Assembly: GCA_903829325.1 (NCBI GenBank)
Contig: CAIKPM010000061.1
Coordinates: 1-37,199 of the forward strand
DNA: 37,199 nucleotides
Direction: 5' to 3'
Origin: an uncultured bacterium
GTDB lineage: Bacteria; Vulcanimicrobiota; Vulcanimicrobiia; Vulcanimicrobiales; Vulcanimicrobiaceae
The notes beneath the pieces were generated by a model. The model was not told the DNA's origin. It was given only the letters and a program-made list of their open reading frames with translations, and made no database searches. Positions within the stretch are counted from its first letter, which is position 1. Every line of letters starts with the position of its first letter. This document shows positions 8,539 through 17,486 of the stretch, piece by piece. Position numbers and translations under genes: made by a program.

Positions 8539-9913
8539 CGTCAATCCAGCGACGGGAGAAATCGTCGCTAGCTATGAGCTACACACGCACGTAGAAGTGC
8601 AACAGCGTCTGCAGTGCGTTGCCCGTGCAACGCACGCGTGGCCGACAACGACGATAAATCGGCGTGCCAATCTTCTTCGTGATCTCGCTGCGTTATTGCG
8701 CCGCGATAAGGCTACCTTGGCCTTGCAGATTTGCGATGAGATGGGCAAGCCGATCAGCGAAGCGCGGGCGGAGCTTGAGAAGTGTGCTAGCGCCCTCGAG
8801 TATTATGCGGAGCATGGCCCGGCTTTGCTCGAGAATGTGGCGATTGCATCCGATGCGCTTGAGAGCTTTGTGGCGTGGCGGCCTTTGGGTGCTCTACTGG
8901 CGATCATGCCGTGGAACTATCCCTATTGGCAAGTCATTCGCTGTTTGGCGCCGGCCTTGTTGGCTGGAAATGTGGTGTTGCTCAAACATGCCCCGAATGT
9001 GACGGGGTGCGCTTTCGCGCTTGAACGACTCTTACGCGAAGCGGGAGCGCCCGAAGGCGTACTGACCTGCTTCGTCGTCGACGAGGCTCAGGTTGCGCAG
9101 CTGATTGCCGATGAGCGGGTTCATGCGGTTACCCTGACGGGCAGCTCGAAAGCCGGCGCGGCTGTTGCTCGCTTAGCGGGTCAAGCCTTGAAAAAAACGG
9201 TGTTGGAACTCGGTGGCTCAGATGCGTTTGTGGTTTGTGCCGATGCCGATGTTGCCGCGGCAGCAGCGTGTGCTGTCCGCTCGCGCTACCAAAATGCTGG
9301 GCAAAGTTGCATTGCTGCGAAGCGGTTCTTGATCGATCGACGGGTCTACGATGAGTTTTTGACTCACCTCACGACCGGGGTCGAGGCGTTGCGCATGGGT
9401 GATCCACGAGAGGACGCTACAACCGTGGGTCCGCTCGCCCGCCACGATTTGCGTGCTGTTTTGGCAGATCAGGTCGAGCGTGCGCGCGTTGCCGGTGCGC
9501 AGGTGCACCTCGGTGGGCACAGCGTTGAGGGGCCGGGATATTTTTATGAACCAACAATTCTCACTGAGGTGACGGAGCAGATGAGTGTCGCGCGGGAAGA
9601 AGTATTCGGTCCGGTGGCCTCACTTTTTCGCGTCGAAGATGTCGAAGCCGCGGTTCATATCGCGAATGCATCTGGCTATGGGTTAAGCGCTACGCTGTGG
9701 ACGACTGACCTCGATCGTGCCAAGCGCCTAGCCGCGCGTCTCCAAGTGGGCGCGGTATTTATCAACGGCCTGGTAAAATCAGATCCGCGCTTGCCTTTTG
9801 GCGGTGTGAAACAAAGTGGCTACGGTCGTGAGCTTGGTTTCCTAGGGATGCACGAATTCCTAAACGCACAAACGGTATGGTTATCCTCGGGCGCAGAACT
9901 CCGCGCCCATTAG
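8522..9913 (+). CDS. NAD(P)-dependent aldehyde dehydrogenase, succinate-semialdehyde type
   Basis: Oxidises an aldehyde to its acid in the cytoplasm; succinate semialdehyde is the most likely substrate. The length (463 residues) and the ending FINGLVKSDPRLPFGGVKQS resemble the YneI/Sad type of succinate-semialdehyde dehydrogenase. Conserved elements are IMPWNYPYWQ, LTGSSKAG (cofactor loop), catalytic Glu229 in VLELGGSD, nucleophile Cys263 in QNAGQSCIAAKRF, and EEVFGPV. The start is uncertain: GTG 8522 (VPKQHSVNPATGE) suits the family and overlaps ppa, but has no obvious ribosome binding site; TTG 8495 is the alternative. It converges with the GT39 gene, overlapping by four bases. Confidence 0.92.
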   Translation: MPKQHSVNPATGEIVASYELHTHVEVQQRLQCVARATHAWPTTTINRRANLLRDLAALLRRDKATLALQICDEMGKPISEARAELEKCASALEYYAEHGPALLENVAIASDALESFVAWRPLGALLAIMPWNYPYWQVIRCLAPALLAGNVVLLKHAPNVTGCAFALERLLREAGAPEGVLTCFVVDEAQVAQLIADERVHAVTLTGSSKAGAAVARLAGQALKKTVLELGGSDAFVVCADADVAAAAACAVRSRYQNAGQSCIAAKRFLIDRRVYDEFLTHLTTGVEALRMGDPREDATTVGPLARHDLRAVLADQVERARVAGAQVHLGGHSVEGPGYFYEPTILTEVTEQMSVAREEVFGPVASLFRVEDVEAAVHIANASGYGLSATLWTTDLDRAKRLAARLQVGAVFINGLVKSDPRLPFGGVKQSGYGRELGFLGMHEFLNAQTVWLSSGAELRAH

Positions 9914-11490
9914 TCTTTGTGTTGTTCGAGTTTGTGACTCGCTTCTTGCTGCCTGAAAGAGCGCCATTGCTGTTCCGCACCAGGTAGCTCAAGGCTCGGA
10001 TCGGTTCGATACACGAGCCAAGTATGGGCTGGTGTTGGCAGCAGCGGGAAGCGTTGCAGCCAGGCATTGAGTTCGACGTTGTGCTTGAGGCGCGCGGGCT
10101 CAGCCGCAATAAACGTGAGAGCTCCTTTGCGAATTGCGCTCTGTTCATCAAAAGGCGTCCAGAGATAAGGATCTTCTTGCCAGCCTCGACGGTGGATATA
10201 GTACAGCACCGATGGATCAAGGTGACCGAGTACCACGAGTCCCTCAGCTGGAAGGATGCGATTCAAGAGATGCGCCTCGCGCAAGATGCTGGGATTATAG
10301 TCGTAGTAGGCAGCGATCTCTTGACGAGCTTCAATGATTGTGACGAGCAAAGCGCCGAGTAAACCCGCGGCAATCCAGCGCTGTTGTCGAGGAGCTGCCT
10401 CACGGAGACGAGCGAGATTGAGGTTGGACGCCAGGTAACCACCTGCGAGCAGGGCGGCAAGCGGAATGAAGGGATAGAGGTAGTAATCGACGCGTTCGAC
10501 GGTGACCACCGCGTAGGCGTAGAGCAAATCTGCGATTAGCCACCACCACAGCAAGATCGGACTGCGGCTGGGAGTCGGGCGTATGCACGCCAAGATCAGC
10601 AAGCCGAACAGCACAGGCCCCAGCATCGTGTGAGCAAGCATCGTGAAGGTTGCTGTGAAGGCCGACCATTTTGCGAGAAACGCGGTTGGTGAGGTTGCAG
10701 CGGCAACCAAGCCGGGGATGACATGCAACTTCGTTATGCCGCTCGCCCATTTCCAACTTGCAATCGAGGCCTCGTAACGGTCGTAAGCCAGGAATGGCAC
10801 CAGTGCACCGAGCAGCAAAATCCAGTTCTGGCGGCGGGTGAACGTGCCGCGCCAGCCATATCGGCTAATGCTGAGCGCTGCCAAGGGTACGAGTGCTAGT
10901 ATTGCGACCGACTTGGCTAACACCGCGCCGAGCAAACAGAACGTCGCGTTCGCTAGGCGCCGCCACGACGGTTTGGCTTCTAGGAAAAGCCGGGTGCCGG
11001 TATAGAGCGCTGCGGTAAGCAGCAGCGTCATTGTGGTGTCAGGCTGGAAGGTACGCCCATAATAGATGGACCCTGGCGCAATTGCAAAGAGCAAAGCTGC
11101 TGCGAGCCCTGCACTCGCCGAAGAAAAAAGATAACGTCCAAAGACGTTCAGCAGCGCGATCGTACCGAGGCTCGCTGCCACTGAAAGTAGCCGCCCGATA
11201 TATTCGTGGACACCAACCAGCTTGTACAGCAGTGCGGTCAACCAAGGAACAATCTGTAGTTCAAGCTCCACGTAGTGCGTGCCAGGTCCGTTGTAATCGG
11301 CTTGAGGGTGGAGTGGGTTGAGATCAATGAACGCAAAATTACGCGCGATAGCGGCTTCGTCGCCCTGGCGCCAGCCGGGGTGATCTAGGAGGGGATGGCT
11401 GATTCCCTTGAGGCGTAAGAGCAGGCCGAGCAAGAGGATGATGGCGAGCAGAATGCGCTGTGTTCGGAGGCTGAGTTCTGCGCTCTTCAT
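9910..11490 (-). CDS. GT39-type membrane glycosyltransferase
   Basis: Polytopic ArnT/PMT-like protein of 526 residues, probably transferring a sugar from a polyprenyl-phosphate donor to a lipid or protein acceptor outside the membrane. After the first membrane helix comes LDHPGWRQGDEAAIARNF, matching the acidic first extracytoplasmic loop of the GT39/ArnT families. About ten further hydrophobic segments follow and then a soluble C-terminal domain (from about residue 390). The ATG overlaps the GtrA stop by four bases (ATGA), so it is translationally coupled as third gene of the minus-strand operon. Acceptor and sugar cannot be told from sequence. Confidence 0.87.
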   Translation of the reverse strand: MKSAELSLRTQRILLAIILLLGLLLRLKGISHPLLDHPGWRQGDEAAIARNFAFIDLNPLHPQADYNGPGTHYVELELQIVPWLTALLYKLVGVHEYIGRLLSVAASLGTIALLNVFGRYLFSSASAGLAAALLFAIAPGSIYYGRTFQPDTTMTLLLTAALYTGTRLFLEAKPSWRRLANATFCLLGAVLAKSVAILALVPLAALSISRYGWRGTFTRRQNWILLLGALVPFLAYDRYEASIASWKWASGITKLHVIPGLVAAATSPTAFLAKWSAFTATFTMLAHTMLGPVLFGLLILACIRPTPSRSPILLWWWLIADLLYAYAVVTVERVDYYLYPFIPLAALLAGGYLASNLNLARLREAAPRQQRWIAAGLLGALLVTIIEARQEIAAYYDYNPSILREAHLLNRILPAEGLVVLGHLDPSVLYYIHRRGWQEDPYLWTPFDEQSAIRKGALTFIAAEPARLKHNVELNAWLQRFPLLPTPAHTWLVYRTDPSLELPGAEQQWRSFRQQEASHKLEQHKD

Positions 11491-11915
11491 GTGTGGCGAA
11501 ACGTCCAGTATTTATTCGCAAAGAAATTGACCAAGATACCCGCGCACGTCGCCAAAAACCAGGTACGGTGTCCGCGGCCGAGCGTCGGAATGGCGAGATG
11601 CGATACGAGCAAGCCAACGAGTAATGCGATACAAGACACGCTCAGAAATTGCACGCCTTCGCGGCCAGCGTGGGCGGTTGAGCGAAACGTCCAACGACGG
11701 TTGAGGATATAATTCGACACGCCGCCTCCTAGAAACGAAACGGTGTATACCAAATAATAGCTCAGGGCGCTCGTTGGATTCGGGACGAGACGCTGTAAGC
11801 TCGTAAAGAGCAGTAAGTTGACCACGAGACCCGAGAAGCCCACGATGCCGAATTTGACGAACTGTCGCAGCCCTTTTTGGGCGACGAGGCTATGCAACCC
11901 AATACCAATCAGCAA
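11487..11915 (-). CDS. GtrA family membrane protein
   Basis: GtrA-like protein of about 142 residues with four hydrophobic helices and the two duplicated hallmark motifs, SNYILNRRWTFRS in the middle and NKYWTFRHT at the very end. Family members help move polyprenyl-linked sugars across the membrane or bind them. Position between two polytopic glycosyltransferases fits a flippase or donor-handling role for that pathway. No ATG is available near the family start; TTG 11915 or TTG 11897 are candidates, neither with a strong ribosome binding site. It overlaps the upstream gene by about 26 bases. Confidence 0.88.
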   Translation of the reverse strand: MLIGIGLHSLVAQKGLRQFVKFGIVGFSGLVVNLLLFTSLQRLVPNPTSALSYYLVYTVSFLGGGVSNYILNRRWTFRSTAHAGREGVQFLSVSCIALLVGLLVSHLAIPTLGRGHRTWFLATCAGILVNFFANKYWTFRHT

Positions 11916-13389
11916 AAAGCACGGTGAATAATCCTAAGAGCGGGAGAGAAAACGAAACGATTGCGTTATTGACGCTCGGGCGGCGTCCCCATACTGCTAA
12001 GACGATGAACAAGGGAAAGAGCACCAATGCAAATCGGGGCATGCTCATGAGGCTCGAGGTTGACATCGGCACGAGGATCGAGAGTGCGGTGTAGGCCGCA
12101 AATGAATGACGCATCGTACGAAAACCGGTGAGAAGTAGGCTGAGCATAAATACCGTGAAGGTCAGCTCGAGTGATTGAGTCGCGACGGTCGTTGCTACGT
12201 GGGTGGTGCTGATGAGGTGCAACGAATGCCACACGCTTGCCCATGGTGGGGCGAGATGACGATCCCAATGGCTTTGGACATGGGAAAAAAACAGCGGGTC
12301 TCCTTGAAGCACCCAGAGATAGGCCATGTAACAAGCCAAACCACTACTGGTCGCGGCTAACGCGAAGATTCGGCTCAACCAATTTGTCGCTTGCTTGGCT
12401 TGGGCGAGCATCTCGATGAACATCGGGGCAATCAGTAGCACGCCTTCGACACGAGTAAGCGCGGCGAAAAAGCCGATCAACCCCGCCGCAACCCACTGTT
12501 GTTTACGAATATAATAGAAAGCAGCGACAGTGAGCGCAAAAAAGAGCGACTCGGTATAAACCGCCGAAAAAAAGATGGCGGTGGGAAAAATCGAGATATA
12601 AAAGATCGCTCGATGTGCTACACCGCGATCATAGTACTCTTCGACCAATTTATAGAGATAATACAGCCCACAAAAAAACGCGGTATTCGAGACAAGCAAA
12701 CCCGCAACGACATGATTTCCCGTGAGCCGTCCTAGTAAAGCTATCAGTCCTGGATATAACGGAAAAAATGCCATATCCGTACCAAAATAACCATGCGTCG
12801 CGATGTCAATGTAATGCGTTGCATCCCAACGCCCCCACACATTTAAGAGCGGATTGCTCGATAGCGAAATGTGTTCACCGGCTCGCTGCCCGATGATGAC
12901 TGCAGCGAGTTCCGCGATCACAATCAGTGGAACGCGTGTGACTAAGAAGGTTATTAATACTTCGCGGATCGCGTAATCACAGCGTGCCGCGGCGAGCATT
13001 TTTAGCACGCAGAAGAGGCCGATGCCTAGGGCAATCGTGCGTCCCGACCATTCTGCGTCGAGCGGTGCGGCAAAGCCGAACCAGCTGCAACCGAGCGCTG
13101 CCCAAGAAAGCGCATCCCAGCGCAATATGCTGCGTAAGGGCAGCGTGGAGCGTGCGGCAAGCGCCGCAGAATATTGCAACCAGAGCGTAAAAGCGCCGCT
13201 GATTCCACCGGCTAGGCAGAGCATCAGAAGCTCATCGTCAAGAACGTGGAGGCTTCCGAAGTGGGCGATGAGTCCATACCATAGAAAAAAGCCGACGGTG
13301 AAACCGCCGAAGAGCACCGCTATTGCTGGAACACGTCCTGCTGCGAGGAGTCGCTGCGTTGTTCCATTGATTTGCGCGCCATCTACCAT
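11890..13389 (-). CDS. PIG-V-like (GT76) mannosyltransferase-related membrane protein
   Basis: A 499-residue protein with about ten or more hydrophobic segments. The hallmark NVWGRWDATHYIDIATHGY, followed by FFPLYPGLIALLGRL, corresponds to the W-D-x-x-H/W-Y motif of PIG-V-type mannosyltransferases, which use polyprenyl-phosphate mannose. Further conserved patches are SIFPTAIFFSAVYTESLFF and ALTRVEGVLLI. I start at ATG 13389 (MVDGAQING); the open frame extends 31 codons further into the divergent glpX start and that extension looks non-coding. First gene of a three-gene minus-strand operon with GtrA and GT39, together suggesting assembly of an envelope glycolipid or glycoprotein glycan. Confidence 0.85.
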   Translation of the reverse strand: MVDGAQINGTTQRLLAAGRVPAIAVLFGGFTVGFFLWYGLIAHFGSLHVLDDELLMLCLAGGISGAFTLWLQYSAALAARSTLPLRSILRWDALSWAALGCSWFGFAAPLDAEWSGRTIALGIGLFCVLKMLAAARCDYAIREVLITFLVTRVPLIVIAELAAVIIGQRAGEHISLSSNPLLNVWGRWDATHYIDIATHGYFGTDMAFFPLYPGLIALLGRLTGNHVVAGLLVSNTAFFCGLYYLYKLVEEYYDRGVAHRAIFYISIFPTAIFFSAVYTESLFFALTVAAFYYIRKQQWVAAGLIGFFAALTRVEGVLLIAPMFIEMLAQAKQATNWLSRIFALAATSSGLACYMAYLWVLQGDPLFFSHVQSHWDRHLAPPWASVWHSLHLISTTHVATTVATQSLELTFTVFMLSLLLTGFRTMRHSFAAYTALSILVPMSTSSLMSMPRFALVLFPLFIVLAVWGRRPSVNNAIVSFSLPLLGLFTVLFADWYWVA

Positions 13390-13480
13390 GTGCGCTGCAA
13401 TCGTTGCGCATTTCACTCGATGGCGCCTTCTCTCGACGAACACAAAGGATTCGTGCGCTGGCTTGCGTACCTGGATGCGC

Positions 13481-14470
13481 ATGAATGCACAACTTCAACA
13501 GACGCTAGATGCCCGGGCGGTCGACACCCTCGATTTTGTGAAAGTGACCGAGCTTGCGGCGCTAGCTGCGTCACGCTGGATGGGTCGCGGCGAGCGCGAC
13601 ATTGCGGATGGTGCCGCGGTTGAGAAAATGCGTGAAGCGCTTAATGAGATGAATATCGCTGGGCGCATTGTGATCGGTGAAGGCGAACGCGACGAAGCGC
13701 CAATGCTCTATATTGGCGAGGAGCTCGGCCGCGGTGGTTTAGCCGTGGACATCGCTGTCGATCCAGTTGAAGGGACGAATCTGGTTGCGAATGGCTTGCC
13801 AAATTCAATCGCTGTTATGGCGATCGCGGAGCGCGGAGGCTTATTGCATGCCCCCGATTCCTATATGCAAAAATTGGCTGTTGGACCAAAAGCAGCGGCG
13901 TACGTCCACCTCGATGCTCCGGTGCGCGATAATTTAGAAGCCGTTGCCAACGCGTACGAACGTCCGATCAACGATGTCACGGTGGTGATATTAGATCGCC
14001 CGCGGCACCACGACCTCATTCAAGAAGTGCGCGCTGCGGGTGCACGGATTCGCTTGATTTCCGACGGTGACGTCGACGCTTCGATTGCGACAGCAATTGA
14101 GGGTACCGGAATTCATGTCGCGATGGGCATCGGTGGTGCGCCTGAAGGTGTCTTGGCCGCTGCTGCGCTTAAATGCTTGGGCGGGGGGTTCCAGGGGCGG
14201 CTCAAACCGCGCAGTGAAGAAGAGGCCGCGCGCGCGCGCGCGATGGGTTTTGGCGATCTTGATCGCGTGTTGACATTTGACGATTTGGTGCAATCTAAAA
14301 CGGTCGTTTTCGTGGCAACCGGCATTACTGATGGCGATTTGGTGCGTGGGGTTCGTTTCTATGGGAACAGCGCGCGGACACACTCGATCTTGATCCATTC
14401 ACCTAGTGGTACGGTGCGCTTTATCGAGAGCGTGCATCGTTTAGGTGCGCGACCATCTTCGATCTCGTAG
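13481..14470 (+). CDS. glpX: Class II fructose-1,6-bisphosphatase
   Basis: GlpX-type, metal-dependent enzyme that removes the 1-phosphate of fructose-1,6-bisphosphate (gluconeogenesis) and sometimes of sedoheptulose-1,7-bisphosphate. Motifs include SRWMGRGERDIADGAAVEKM, GRIVIGEGERDEAPML, DIAVDPVEGTNLVANG (metal/phosphate site), and GIGGAPEGVLAAAALK. The 329-residue length is normal. ATG 13481 or ATG 13475 are both possible; neither has a strong ribosome binding site. The frame remains open back to 13022 but that stretch is the antisense of the PIG-V-like gene. A (CG)7 tract (14227-14240) encodes the ARARAM segment. First gene of a seven-gene run whose members mostly overlap. Confidence 0.95.
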   Translation: MNAQLQQTLDARAVDTLDFVKVTELAALAASRWMGRGERDIADGAAVEKMREALNEMNIAGRIVIGEGERDEAPMLYIGEELGRGGLAVDIAVDPVEGTNLVANGLPNSIAVMAIAERGGLLHAPDSYMQKLAVGPKAAAYVHLDAPVRDNLEAVANAYERPINDVTVVILDRPRHHDLIQEVRAAGARIRLISDGDVDASIATAIEGTGIHVAMGIGGAPEGVLAAAALKCLGGGFQGRLKPRSEEEAARARAMGFGDLDRVLTFDDLVQSKTVVFVATGITDGDLVRGVRFYGNSARTHSILIHSPSGTVRFIESVHRLGARPSSIS

Positions 14471-15822
14471 TCCTTGGCGGCGGTTCGGCAGGCTACGCGG
14501 CTGCGCGAACCGCCCAAAAACTCGGGGCGACGGTTGCGGTTATTGATCAAGGACCGTTGGGAGGTTTGTGCATCCTCAACGGCTGCATGCCTTCAAAAGC
14601 ATTGATCGCTTCTGGCGAAGCGATGCAACGTGTGCGTGACGCTAGTCACTTAGGCGTGAAGGCGAGTATGCCGGAGCCTGATCTTCCAGGGATCATTGCT
14701 CGCAAGCGTCGCTTGATTGCCGACTTCGCCGCGTATCGACGGGAAGGTTTGGCTGAGTTCACGCTCTTTGAGCAAGCTGGACGTTTTTCTTCGCCACATG
14801 AGATTACGCTTGCAGATGGGCAGACGATATCGGGCCGTTCTTTTGTGATTGCTACCGGCAGTCGCCAGGCTCCGGTTGTGCTGCCCGGCTTAGCCGAGAT
14901 TGGTTGTCTGGACAGCGACGCGATTCTTGATGCAGCTGAATTACCTGCGTCCCTGCTCGTCTTGGGCGGTGGTTATGTGGGTTGCGAGCTTGGACAATAT
15001 CTCCATCACCTCGGTCGTGAAATTACCATGCTCGTGCGTTCCGAACGCGTGCTGTCTAGCGAAGATGTCGATATTGGTCTAGCGTTGACCAATGCGTTGC
15101 GGGAAACCGGCATACGACTTGAGACTGGTGTGCATTTTGAGCGCGCGGAACGAAGCGAGCGTGGCCGCAAACGCATGGTTTTTACGCGAGGCGGTGAGCA
15201 GTTTCAGGCTGAAGCCGATGAAATCGTGCATTGCTTGGGACGGCTGCCGAATTGCGAAGATCTCGGCCTGGATGCAGCGGGCGTGCGAGCGCATGCAATT
15301 ACCGGTATTGAAGTTGATGCGACCTTACGTACAAGTCACCCGCATATCTATGCCGTAGGTGATGTGACAGGGTTATTTCCTTTAGTGCACGTGGCGATTT
15401 ATCAAGGTGAAGTAGCAGCGCGCAATGCGCTTAACGATGGGCACGAGCAGGCCGATTACCGCTTGCAAAAAGCGCATACGGTCTTCACCGATCCTCAAGT
15501 TGCGGTAGCGGGCGCGACCGAGCGCGAGTTGCATGCCGCAGGGAAGAGCTTCATTATCGCTTCGTACCCCTTTGCAGATCATGGGAAAGCGCTCACTCTC
15601 GCACGCACCAGCGGGTTCGTGAAAATCCTCGCTGAGCCGGGCACAGGGCGGATTTTAGGAGCAGCGGTAGTCGGGCCGGAAGGCTCTGAGTTAATTCACG
15701 AAATGATCGTAGCGTTGCATTTTTCTGCGACCGTCCACGATCTGATCAAGATTCCCCACCTGCACCCTACCTTGTCTGAGATCTGGACCTATCCGGCTGA
15801 GGAGCTTGCGCTTGCACTCTGA
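14455..15822 (+). CDS. Dihydrolipoamide dehydrogenase-like flavoprotein, apparent ATC start
   Basis: FAD-dependent pyridine nucleotide-disulfide oxidoreductase (455 residues). The N-terminus reads FDLVVLGGGSAGYAAARTA, the FAD-binding beta-alpha-beta fold. The redox disulfide is C39-I-L-N-G-C44, followed by MPSKAL. The NAD loop is LLVLGGGYVGCELGQ, a second FAD motif is HIYAVGDVTG, and the catalytic pair His437/Glu442 lies in HLHPTLSE. No ATG, GTG or TTG exists in frame before the FAD motif; the upstream stop is at 14404. The only start-like codon is ATC 14455, with AGGTG (14443-14447) seven bases upstream. TTG 14557 would delete the FAD motif. It overlaps glpX by 16 bases. Whether it belongs to a 2-oxoacid dehydrogenase complex or reduces another disulfide is open; the CILNGC motif differs from the usual CLNVGC of Lpd. 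Confidence 0.9.
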   Translation: MFDLVVLGGGSAGYAAARTAQKLGATVAVIDQGPLGGLCILNGCMPSKALIASGEAMQRVRDASHLGVKASMPEPDLPGIIARKRRLIADFAAYRREGLAEFTLFEQAGRFSSPHEITLADGQTISGRSFVIATGSRQAPVVLPGLAEIGCLDSDAILDAAELPASLLVLGGGYVGCELGQYLHHLGREITMLVRSERVLSSEDVDIGLALTNALRETGIRLETGVHFERAERSERGRKRMVFTRGGEQFQAEADEIVHCLGRLPNCEDLGLDAAGVRAHAITGIEVDATLRTSHPHIYAVGDVTGLFPLVHVAIYQGEVAARNALNDGHEQADYRLQKAHTVFTDPQVAVAGATERELHAAGKSFIIASYPFADHGKALTLARTSGFVKILAEPGTGRILGAAVVGPEGSELIHEMIVALHFSATVHDLIKIPHLHPTLSEIWTYPAEELALAL

Positions 15823-16684
15823 GTATCTCGAGCTTGCCTTGGTTCAGACGAAGCCGCGCAAAGGCCCCGTTGCAGCTAATCGTGACGCCTTGCGTGCGCT
15901 GTTATTGCCATTGCAGGCGGCGCCGCCCGATGTCATTCTCTTGCCGGAAGCTGCTTTAACCGGATATTTCCTTGAAGGCGCTACGCTTGAATGTGCCTTG
16001 ACTCGTGAAGAAATTGCTGATGAGCTTGCCGGGGTTTGGCGTAGCGTCAGCTCTGCGCCGGTGGAATTTGTTTGTGGATTCTATGAACAAGCGTCGGGTG
16101 TTGTCTACAATTCAGCGATCGCAGTGGCAATTACCAGTGATACGCTTGAAATTCTTCACGTGCATCGCAAACTGTTTTTGCCGACCTACGGTGTTTTCGA
16201 TGAGGCCCGCTTTGTGAAACGCGGTCGGCGTGTTCGCACGTATACAGGCGTGCGGCTGCCCAGTGCGATTGCTATTTGCGAAGATGCTTGGCATGCGCTC
16301 GTCCCGACGATTGCGGCGATGAAAGGTGCACAGCTTTTGTTTGTCCCCAGCGCCTCGCCGGCGCGCGAGCCGCGTGATGGCGAATTTGAGAATCTGCGTC
16401 AGTGGGAGGCAATATTACGCGGTATTGCTCGTGAACACGGCATGTTCGTCTGCTATGCTGGCCTGACCGGTTTTGAAGGCGGAAAAGGTATGAGCGGTGG
16501 TTCGTGCGTGATTGATCCGAGTGGAGATCTGGTGGCACGTGCCTCAAACTTTGAGGCTGAAGTGTTGCGTGTTCGGTTGGATTTGGCTGATCTTGCGGTT
16601 GCGCGGGCGGCGTTGCCTTTATTAGGTGACTTGCGTAATGTATGGGCTGATTTGTTGCGTGAGTGTGATGTTACCGACGCTTGA
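15812..16684 (+). CDS. Nitrilase-superfamily amidohydrolase, probable glutaminase partner of NadE
   Basis: Carbon-nitrogen hydrolase of 290 residues with the complete catalytic triad: Glu46 in LLPEAALTGYF, Lys120 in HRKLFLPTYG, Cys156 in IAICEDAWHAL. The C-E-D-x-W context is that of the glutaminase domain of glutamine-dependent NAD synthetases. The next gene, overlapping by 17 bases, is the synthetase, so the two probably act together, this protein supplying ammonia from glutamine. An independent nitrilase or omega-amidase role is possible. The start is TTG 15812, seven bases after TGAGGAG (15798-15804), one of the best ribosome binding sites in the operon; TTG 15806 is too close to it. It overlaps the flavoprotein by 11 bases. 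Confidence 0.9.
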   Translation: MHSEYLELALVQTKPRKGPVAANRDALRALLLPLQAAPPDVILLPEAALTGYFLEGATLECALTREEIADELAGVWRSVSSAPVEFVCGFYEQASGVVYNSAIAVAITSDTLEILHVHRKLFLPTYGVFDEARFVKRGRRVRTYTGVRLPSAIAICEDAWHALVPTIAAMKGAQLLFVPSASPAREPRDGEFENLRQWEAILRGIAREHGMFVCYAGLTGFEGGKGMSGGSCVIDPSGDLVARASNFEAEVLRVRLDLADLAVARAALPLLGDLRNVWADLLRECDVTDA

Positions 16685-17486
16685 GCTCGATCTCGACCTG
16701 ACCATTCGCTGGCTGGTTGCATTTTTACGCGATGAACTCCAGACGCGCCGTGGGATCAATCACGCGGTGTTGGGTTTATCGGGTGGCGTTGATTCAGCGG
16801 TGGCAGCGGCACTTTGTGTACGCGCCTTGGGGCGTGAGCGGGTTACTGCCTTTGCGCTACCTTACCGAACCTCGAGTCCAGCGAGTTTGCGAGATGCGCA
16901 AGCCGTTGCTGATCAGGTGCAGATTCGGCTCGAAATTCGCGATATTACTGCTGCCGTAGACGGATATCTGCTCAGTGAGCCCGATGCCGATCCGCGTCGT
17001 CGGGGAAATGTGATGGCGCGCGTACGCATGTTGGTGCTTTTTGATCAATCCGCGAAATTGGCGGCTTTGCCGATCGGCACGGGCAATAAAACCGAGCGCC
17101 TTTTAGGCTATTATACCTGGCATGCCGATGATGCGCCCCCGCTCAACCCTTTAGGTGATCTTTTCAAAACGCAGATTTGGGCTGTTGCAACGGCTTTGGG
17201 TTTGCCGAGTCAAGTGATTAGCAAGCCCCCTAGTGCAGATCTCGAGGCTGATCAAACCGATGAAGGTGATTTAGGTATTCGTTATCAGGTTGCTGATCAA
17301 ATCTTGGATTTACTCTTACGCGGCTATCGCGATCCCGCTTTGCTCGAGCGTGGATTTGCTGCGACTGATATTGCGTTAGTTCGCGGGCGTCTCGATGCTA
17401 CTCACTGGAAGCGACATTTACCGACCACGGCGATGATTTCGGCGACCGCGATTAATGAGTCGTATTTACGGCCGGTGGATTGGTGA
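16668..17486 (+). CDS. nadE: NAD synthetase (ammonia-transferring domain only)
   Basis: Amidates nicotinic acid adenine dinucleotide to NAD+ with ATP, via an adenylated intermediate. The 272-residue protein has the PP-loop LGLSGGVDSAV, then GTGNKTERLLGYYT, DAPPLNPLGDLFKT, and KPPSADLEADQTDE with substrate- and metal-binding acidic residues. This is the size of the stand-alone NH3-dependent enzyme, without the fused glutaminase domain, which is encoded by the overlapping upstream gene. ATG 16668 follows GTGAG closely; GTG 16665 is also possible. The stop overlaps the next start (TGATG). Confidence 0.95.
   Translation: MLPTLELDLDLTIRWLVAFLRDELQTRRGINHAVLGLSGGVDSAVAAALCVRALGRERVTAFALPYRTSSPASLRDAQAVADQVQIRLEIRDITAAVDGYLLSEPDADPRRRGNVMARVRMLVLFDQSAKLAALPIGTGNKTERLLGYYTWHADDAPPLNPLGDLFKTQIWAVATALGLPSQVISKPPSADLEADQTDEGDLGIRYQVADQILDLLLRGYRDPALLERGFAATDIALVRGRLDATHWKRHLPTTAMISATAINESYLRPVDW

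Noticed and set aside
10024-10362. Open frames antisense to the GT39 gene.
   Set aside because: Shadow frames with no ribosome binding site or recognisable domains.
13022-13474. Long upstream extension of glpX (over 150 codons).
   Set aside because: It is the antisense of the PIG-V-like gene; Arg/Ser/Pro-rich with no family resemblance.
14557-14559. TTG 14557 as the start of the flavoprotein.
   Set aside because: It would remove the FAD-binding motif that is visibly encoded upstream in the same frame.
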